This document shows, in pieces, positions 56,654-64,000 of a stretch of 64,000 nt of DNA (its first letter is position 1; the number at the start of each line of letters is the position of its first letter). The notes beneath the pieces were generated by a model. The model was not told the origin of the DNA. It worked only from the letters and a program-made list of their open reading frames with translations, and did no database searches. This stretch comes from Lasiosphaeris hirsuta (taxonomy: Eukaryota > Ascomycota > Sordariomycetes > Sordariales > Lasiosphaeriaceae): assembly GCA_030549175.1 (NCBI GenBank), contig JAUKUA010000003.1:3720001-3784000 (forward strand), written 5' to 3'. The position numbers and the translations under genes are program-made.

Positions 56654-59600
56654 ATGCTTCGCAATGCCACCAAAGGCGCGGCGCGAAAAGCTGCCACGGA
56701 GCTCTCGCAGTTCCCGAAGCCGGGCGAAAAGCTTCATGGCTTTACGTTGCTGAGATCCAAACATGTCCCGGAGCTCGAGTTGACAGCACTGCACTTGCAG
56801 CACGACAAGACCGGCGCAGAACATCTACACATCGCCCGTGACGACAGCAACAATGTCTTCTCTATCGGCTTCAAGACTAACCCCCCGGATGACACTGGTG
56901 TCCCTCATATCCTCGAGCACACCACACTTTGTGGAAGCGAGAAGTAGGGACTCCCCCCCGCTGCGTCACTGTGCACCACCACTCACATCGTTCTCTGTAG
57001 GTATCCAATTCGAGACCCATTTTTCAAGATGCTCCCGCGCACTCTGTCAAACTTTATGAATGCATTCACGGCTTCAGACCACACGTTTTACCCCTTCGCT
57101 ACCACTAATGCCCAAGACTATAAGAACCTGATGTCTGTGTATCTCGACGCAACTCTCCGGCCCTTGTTGAAGGAGTCCGACTTCATCCAGGAGGGTTGGC
57201 GTATCGGCCCCGAGAACCCACAAGCTCTCCTTACCGCTGGGGCCGAGGCAAAACCCGAGGACAAGAAGCTTGTCTTCAAGGGGGTTGTGTATAATGAGAT
57301 GAAAGGGCAAATGTCGGATGCGGGCTATCTGTTCTATATCAGATTCCAAGATCACATCTTCCCAGACATTAACAACTCTGGTGGTGATCCCCAAAAGATC
57401 ACCGACTTGACATACCAGCAACTGAAGAGTTTCCATGCTGAGCATTATCACCCGAGTAATGCAAAGGTGTATACCTATGGTGATATGCCACTAGCAGACC
57501 ACTTGAAGGAGATAGATGCCCAGCTCGGCGCCTTCGAAAAGATACGGGGAGATGTGGCGATTCACCGCCCCATCGACCTCAGCACAGGCCCTTGTGAGGT
57601 CAAGTTGCTTGGTCCTGTTGACCCATTGGTGGACCTGAACAAGCAGTTCAAGACGTCAGTCTCATGGGTTCTTGGGGATACGACTGACATTGTTGAGTCT
57701 TTCTCTCTGGCCTTGATATCAGCGCTGTTGGTTGACGGCTACGGCTCGCCTTTGTACAAGGGCCTCATTGACACGGGGCTTGGCACGGACTGGAGCCCCA
57801 ATACGGGATACGACAGCTCAGGCAAACTTGGGATCTTCTCTATTGGGCTCACTGGAGTTCAGGAGGAGGACGTGCCAAAACTTAAAACCAAGGTTCAGGA
57901 GATTGTTCGAAGCGCAAGAGAAAGGGGCTTCGAGAGGTCAAAAATTGATGGTTATCTTCATCAGCTCGAACTAGGCCTGAAGCACAAGACTGCCAATTTT
58001 GGTATGTCTCTGCTTCACCGATTGAAGCCCAAATGGTTCACCGGAGTTGATCCCTTTGAGTCTCTAGCTTGGAATGATACCCTTGCTGCATTTGAGACCG
58101 AGTTTGCCAGGGGAGGCTATCTTGAAGGACTGGTGGAAAAGTACTTGTTGAACGACAATACACTGAGCTTTACAATGGCTCCATCATCGACGTTTGGTCA
58201 AGACCTCGTGGAGGAGGAAACCGCACGCTTAAGCACGAGGATCTCACAAGCCGTCCAATCTGCTGGGGGTGAGGAACAAGCCCGGGCAGTGTTTGAAGCC
58301 CAGGAACTAAACCTTCTGGCTGAGCAAGGCAAGACAAACACCGAAGACCTCAGCTGTCTCCCGAGCGTCCACGTTCGTGATATTCCGCGACAGAAAGAGC
58401 CGGTAGTCCTCAGGAATGAGGTTACGGACAGAGTCAATATTCAATGGCGAGAGGCCCCTACGAACGGTCTGACCTACTTCCGGGCCGTCAACATACTGGA
58501 GTCGCTACCAGATGACCTCCGGTCCCTTATCCCTCTCTTCTCGGATGCTATTATGCGGCTCGGAACAAAAGATATGACGATGGAGCAGCTCGAGGACCTC
58601 ATCAAGCTCAAGACCGGAGGAATCTCCATCGGCTATCACTCGACATCAAAACCAACAGACTTTACCAAGGCAACCGAGGGACTCATTTTCTCAGGGATGG
58701 CATTAGATCGCAACGTCCCCATAATGTTTGAGCTTATCCGCAAGGTAGTAGTGGACACAGATTTTGACAGCCCCGATGCCGCCCAACAAATCCGGCAGCT
58801 TCTACAGGCATCCGCAGATGGTGTCGTCAACGACATCGCTTCGTCCGGTCACAGTTTTGCTCGAAGAGCTGCTGAGGCTGGCTTGTCGTGGGACGCCTTC
58901 CTCAAGGAGCAGGTCAGCGGCCTGTCCCAAGTGAAGCTTATCACCAGCCTTGCACATCGACCGGAATCAGACCCGCTAGTAGATGTTATTGCCAAGCTGA
59001 AGCAGATTCAGCAATTTGCTTTAGCAGGCAACCTCCGCGCTGCTATCACTTGTGATAGTGAGAACGTTGGTAACAACACTAAGGCTCTTTCAAAATTTGT
59101 GGGTGCGTTGCCCCCCAACTCGGTCTCATTCCCGGATCGCAGCCCTCCCCAGTTCTCGAGGGATATCAAATCATTCTACCCCCTACCCTACCAAGTCTAT
59201 TACGGGGGACTTGCATTGCCGACTGCTTCATATACATCGCCGGACAACGCACCGCTTCAAATCCTCTCACAGCTTTTGACCCACAAGCATTTGCATCACG
59301 AGATTCGAGAGAAGGGCGGAGCCTACGGTGGAGGAGCGTATTCTCGCGCCATTGATGGGGTTTTCGGATTCTACTCCTATCGGGACCCTAACCCATTGAA
59401 CACTCTGAAAATCATGCAAAATGCTGGAAAATGGGCAGTTGATAAGCAGTGGTCAGATCGCGATCTTGAAGATGCAAAAATTTCAGTCTTCCAGGGCGTC
59501 GACGCACCACGCTCTGTCAATGAAGAGGGCATGGGTAATTTCCTCTATGGTGTCACGGAAGAAATGAAGCAAACACGACGAGAGCAGCTCCTAGACGTCA

Positions 59601-59749
59601 CCAAAGACCAGGTGCGGGAAGTTGCTCAAAAGTATGTCGTGGATGGGCTAGCCAAGAATTCCGAGCGCCTCGTCTTCCTCGGAGAGAAGCGGGATTGGGT
59701 CGATAATGCTTGGACGGTCAACGAAATGGACATCAACGGCGTCGACTGA
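56654..59749 (+). CDS. CYM1: Mitochondrial presequence protease (M16C metallopeptidase)
   Basis: Exons 56654..56943 and 57001..59749, with a 57-nt intron (GTAGGG donor, CTCTGTAG acceptor), give 1012 residues, the usual length. The inverted zinc motif is HILEH at about residues 85-89, followed by [20 protein letters not shown] across the splice and [20 protein letters not shown]. The four M16 domains of the pitrilysin C subgroup fill the rest, with the conserved [18 protein letters not shown] substrate-binding block near the C-terminus (Arg and Tyr). Cym1/PreP degrades cleaved targeting peptides and other unstructured peptides in the matrix or intermembrane space. The start was chosen at [20 protein letters not shown] because it begins a basic presequence and family similarity; the frame is open for 97 codons upstream. 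Confidence 0.96.
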
Positions 59750-62250
59750 GCGGCATTCACAGGTCACACCTAACCACGGCTCGGATGATCAGCCACCGTG
59801 TATTCCCGATTTGTACAACATTTATCGATGATACCCTTCTCTAGATCAAGGCGCTTTTCGATGCCTACCTAGCGTTGACTTCGTCTTCATAAAGATTAAT
59901 TTTTGACTTGCGAGCTTCCTCTCATCTACACTAACTCGGCAATTAGGTGCTCACCATGTTTTTCACTTTTTGCTCTTTTATCCATTTCTCTTTACCTGCC
60001 ACGATACGCGTTCAGATACGATACGTCCCAGTACTTGAGTCCATAATACTGGGACCACAACAAGACGCAAGAAAAAAAGGAACTGGGAGCCGGCGTCTCG
60101 TTGGCGCCTAGACCGAGGGCTCGTTCTTTCAGACCCAGCTTCCACAGCTTTGGATTCGCGGACTAAAGAACAGAGTACATACTTCCCCAGCTTTCCGTCC
60201 CATCTCGATTTGTTTGGCGTTTTTTTCTTCTTTTTTTTCCTTTCTGGTTGGACATGAAGTGATGTACGCGAATGCATCGTTTGTTGCTTTCAAACCCCTT
60301 CTACTGCATTCCTAAAGCTGCCCCTGCCACGTCACACTCGCGAGCGAGGTCTTCTGGGTGTTCAGGCTCTGGTGGCTTACAGTTGATGGCGGAGACAGGT
60401 TGCCGCGATTGACGGCCTCAACCAATCACTTCAACTTACAGGCGCAGGGGTCAATGCTTGAGTCCATTCCCCAACCAGCGATGCATATATGCGAGGATGT
60501 CGAGCCGCCGCATGCAGGCGACGACTTTCTCCGAATCGGAAATGTATCCGCCGCCTCGAGAAGCCGAGAATTCCCATGTCTTCGAGCGCAACTTGCCGTC
60601 GAAATTGTCTCTCGAGCTCAGCTCAACAGCGTTATCCAAATGCATTGCCCATGGCTCACTATTACAGCACGACAAGCAAACAGGCTAATGTCCAAGGCCG
60701 GTGTGCCACACTGCATTTCGTCAGGATGCCATCAGTTGTCAAGCATCGGCGGTTTTGCGGTGTCTGAACTTGCTCGCTGACAGAGTGGCCCCTGTCCCGC
60801 CTTTCGGTTGAACTCAAGGAGCTAGTGCGGGATGGGCTTCCGTTTTGGCGTTGCCGTTGTTACCGCAAGTTGCGGTCTGGCGACTCGCACGCCATAGTAG
60901 GTAGGTGTGAAAAGGCGCGCATATACACTTACCGCTGCGTCTGATCGACGATGGGCGGCCTCGGCCAAGGGACGCGCTGCAAGAGGCACAGGGCAGGGAG
61001 GCACACCAATGGCCCTCTGTGGTTACTATGAGCCCGGACCGGTGGCTGGCCGTTGAGCACTGGCTTTTCAGCGAATTGCATTCGTAGAGATGGGGATGGC
61101 AAAGAGGACGGGCTGGCCGTGAGCATGTGCCGGGCGGTGCCGCGAGTGAAGGGTACTTGGTACTAGCGCACGCAGCGGTTCCTAGGTTTTACCGCGGGAG
61201 GACTTGGTTTCCATGACCCATTAAAATTTTGAATCAAATTATGGAACCCCCCGCTTTCATGGACCCGTCGTCGAGTTTTGTGCGGAAACCACGAAAAAAG
61301 AGCGAGCGAAAGCACAGCCCTCCCGCCTCCCCACCATGATCTAGCGTGAGCCCCTCAATTAATAAATTTGGCCCACGACCTCGACAGAATTCTCCTGTTG
61401 TTCTGGACGGCTTCTCCCTTCCATGAAGGCATTATAACACCTTTCTCACCCAACCCATTTCAATCGGGACTCCTACTAGCCCAGCTCTACACGCACTGTA
61501 CTAATTGGTAAGTGAATTAAATCAAATCTCTTCGTTTTCTCAGCTGTTGGCGCGTCACATGGCACCTGAGCGCAGGCAAAAGCTCAGGCAAATGCGTCTG
61601 TTACCCCCCTCGACTGGGGCGTGGGGAGTCTTTACGTGTGACCAACCCCTGAGCTACTTAGTGGCTGGACACATCAGAAACGTCAGGAGCCCTGATATAT
61701 AAGGACTGCCGTCAGCTCGTGCTGCGCTTCTTTGATTTTCTCAAAAACCGGTGCTGACAACCATTTTGTGTCAATAGCTCTCCTAATTGCTTTGCCAATT
61801 GTCCTTGACTGCCTTTGGTCTTCTCAAAGGCAACGACTCTACAACGGCTTCCTCGGCCGTAGATCTGGTCTCTGATCAAGATTTCAGCCTCCGACAAACC
61901 TTCCACATCATCAACTCCCTTCCACCACCTGCTGAGGTCGCCTAACGAACCCGAGTCCTCTTTGTTCGACTCCCTATACAACCAAGGCCCCGAGTACACC
62001 CCCCACAACCAGCTGCCGCATAGGACGAGTTCGGAGGTTCTTCCTCTCGTCGAGGAAGAGTCGAGGAGGCCTCGTCAGACCGTTGAGGGATCAGTCTGCT
62101 ACCGACATCGACCCCCCTAGGACCCGCTTGAGCACCAGTATCCTACCAACCACCACCCTGACGCTGAGGATTCTTATTCTCTCGTCCACCTACTGCTGAT
62201 CCCTCACCATACCTCATCCTCGATCCTCCCCCCCGCCAAAATCGTAGGTC
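59750..62250. other. Intergenic and ODC 5' region, 2.5 kb
   Basis: After the CYM1 3' flank there is no recognised gene. From about 61,430 (attataacacc, TATA-like near 61432) the plus strand looks like the ODC promoter and leader. A good donor (attgGTAAGTG at 61508) with a possible TTTTCTCAG acceptor at 61543 would be a short 36-nt intron, or the donor may pair with a later acceptor. An ATG at 61559 opens a 48-codon frame that could be an upstream ORF. Confidence 0.45.
61559..61702 (+). promoter_or_regulatory. Candidate upstream ORF in the ODC leader
   Basis: Starts MAPERRQKLRQMRLL and ends at a TAA at 61700. It is about 550 nt upstream of the ODC start. Fungal ODC messages are known for long leaders and translational control by polyamines; that this frame takes part is inference, and the transcript start is not visible. 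Confidence 0.3.
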
Positions 62251-63733
62251 ATGGTTATGCCGACGGTTGTCACCGATCGCTTTGCCACTCTTGATTATCC
62301 AGAGTATGCGAATAATCATGTCTTTTTGAAGAGGGCCCTTAACAATGGCTTCTACCAACAAAACGATTATCATGACCACCATGATCACAACGATGACAAC
62401 GATCACTATGGCGAGCAGCCTGCTGGTCATTCGGCCAAAGAACTGATCGGCAATGCCCTCCGCCAGCGCGTGGAGAATATTGACCATGAATTCTGCGACC
62501 CAGGAGAGGAGGACACTTTTTTTGTGGCCGATCTCGGCGAGGTCTACCGGCAGCACCTGCGCTGGAAGCTCAATCTGCCCCGTGTCAAGCCCTTTTACGG
62601 TATGTTCCGCTCCGCACGCCCCAAGTCAGAATTCGCTTGCTAATATCTCCACAGCTGTCAAGTGTAACCCCGACGCAGGTGTTTTGCAGCTGCTGGCTGC
62701 GCTTGGTACGGGCTTTGACTGTGCCTCCAAGGCTGAGATCGAGCAGATCCTTCGCATGGGCGTTGACCCGTCGCGCATTATCTACGCCCAGCCCTGCAAG
62801 ACGAACTCTTACGTTCGTTATGTCGCCAACCACGGGGTGCGCCAGATGACGTTTGACAACGAGGACGAACTCCACAAGATCGCACGCCTGTTCCCCGCTG
62901 CCGAGCTCTTCCTGCGTATTCTTACCGACGATTCCTCCTCTCTGTGCCGCCTAAGCTTGAAGTTTGGCGCTTCGCTCGACTCGACCGATGGCCTCTTGGC
63001 TTTGGCCCGCAAGCTCGGACTGAACGTAGTAGGCGTCAGCTTTCACGTCGGTTCCGGAGCCTCGGATCCCGGTGCTTTCTTGAAGGCCGTCCAAGACGCA
63101 CACTCAGTATTCCAGCAGGCCGCTTCCTACGGATTCAACCTCAAGACGCTTGATGTCGGCGGTGGTTTCTGTAGCGACAGCAGCTTCGAGGAAATGGCTG
63201 GAGTGTTGCGCGCAGCTCTTGACGACTACTTCCCAGCACATTCGGGAATCAACCTCATCGCTGAACCCGGCCGGTTCTATGTATCTTCGGCCTTCACGCT
63301 CGCGTGTAACGTCATCGCGCGGCGAACGCTCCAGGACGCCACGCGCGAGAAAGACGATACGAGCTACATGCTCTACGTCAACGATGGATTGTACGGCAAC
63401 TTCAGCAGCATCGTTTTCGACCACCAGCACCCGATTGCCAAAGTGCTGCGTGCTGGAGGCCGAACCATGTACAACACACCGGTCGCCGAGGCCACGCCAG
63501 GGCCCGATGGCGTTGAGTACAGCATTTGGGGACCGACTTGTGACGGTATCGACCGCATCACGGAGAGCATCCGCTTCCGCAACGTCTTGGACGTCGGTGA
63601 TTGGCTGTATTTCGAGGAGATGGGCGCGTATACATTGTGCTCGGCAACCAACTTCAATGGCTTCTCCAATAACCATGACGTAATCTACGTCTGCAGCGAG
63701 CCTGGCGCGAAGGCTTTGTTGGGCCGGCTTTGA
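62251..63733 (+). CDS. spe-1: Ornithine decarboxylase
   Basis: Exons 62251..62599 and 62655..63733, with a 55-nt intron (GTATGT ... TCCACAG), give 475 residues. Splicing restores RVKPFYAVKCNPD, with the PLP-binding Lys at about 119. Other group IV decarboxylase marks are [41 protein letters not shown] and the catalytic Cys in [11 protein letters not shown] at about 412. It makes putrescine from ornithine, the first and controlling step of polyamine synthesis, and works as a cytosolic homodimer with shared active sites. Residues 39-53 are an unusual His/Asp/Asn run absent from typical ODCs. The frame upstream of 62251 gives no better start. Regulation by antizyme and by the long leader is expected from the family. 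Confidence 0.95.
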
Positions 63734-64000
63734 CCTTTTGGTTGCACGGGTGGGTACGGCTTAGGGGCGGACATGGCAGGTCGGAGGTGCCGACTGCGAG
63801 CTGAGTCAGGACAGCTGTTTTAGCTCTACAGGATATCTCGAGGGATGAGACCTATCTCGTCGCCTTTCTGTGTTGGCGGAAGAAAACACACTGAACTTCG
63901 ATTCTCGACAGCATTTTAGAAATTCATTTGGAGCCTTTCTACGAAGCCAAGAGAGCACCATCTTGACTCCCATAGGTTTCTTAAATAATATCACAGGTGT
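63734..64000. other. ODC 3' flank
   Basis: Runs to the edge of the window; likely ODC 3' UTR and intergenic. Nothing else recognised. Confidence 0.5.

Noticed and set aside
1..64000. CRISPR arrays, prophage, bacterial operon signals, rRNA
   Set aside because: None seen. The window is eukaryotic with spliceosomal introns; the repeats found are microsatellites or homopolymers, not spaced palindromic repeats.

Overview
The window is nuclear DNA of a filamentous ascomycete, most likely a Sordariomycete near the Sordariales. The evidence is short spliceosomal introns (about 50 to 140 nt, GT-AG with CTAAC/CTGAC branch sites), fungal gene families (Zn2Cys6 regulator, cerato-platanin, fungal Uma2-like family) and the wording of the conserved proteins (presequence protease, COL-26/BglR-like regulator). 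The assignment comes from remembered protein families, not from a search. I re-derived exon joins by hand and accepted a model only when the summed exons gave an open frame and a family-like protein.

Layout. 1-10.5 kb: a HotDog thioesterase (-), an 86-residue LYR protein of the ETFRF1/LYRM5 type (+), a large methyltransferase (-), then mostly non-coding DNA with a decayed Uma2-like gene. 10.7-22.2 kb: the CCR4 deadenylase (+), an unnamed 142-residue protein (-) and a Zn2Cys6 transcription factor (-), separated by long gene-poor spacers. 22-31 kb: gene-poor DNA with an RNase T2 (-), a broken esterase (+) and a secreted cerato-platanin (-). 31-40 kb: an accessory block with a stand-alone thioesterase (-), a frameshifted FAD monooxygenase (-), a conserved protein of unknown function (+) and a cytochrome P450 (-). 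40.7-63.7 kb: housekeeping genes, namely kinesin-14 (-), a LOA1/VPS66-type acyltransferase (+), dihydroxy-acid dehydratase (-), mitochondrial ClpP (-), a mitochondrial-looking unknown (+), taxilin (-), presequence protease CYM1 (+) and ornithine decarboxylase (+).

Common themes. Several products point to mitochondria (LYR protein, Ilv3, ClpP, Cym1, perhaps the HotDog thioesterase and the 396-residue unknown). The thioesterase/FAD monooxygenase/P450 trio looks like tailoring enzymes of a secondary-metabolite pathway, but no PKS, NRPS or terpene synthase lies within the window and one member is frameshifted. The most striking gene structures are a 13-nt and an 11-nt microexon, two GC-AG introns, and three genes in different stages of decay. 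I found no CRISPR array, tRNA, rRNA or intact transposon, and no clear example of a wholly new system.
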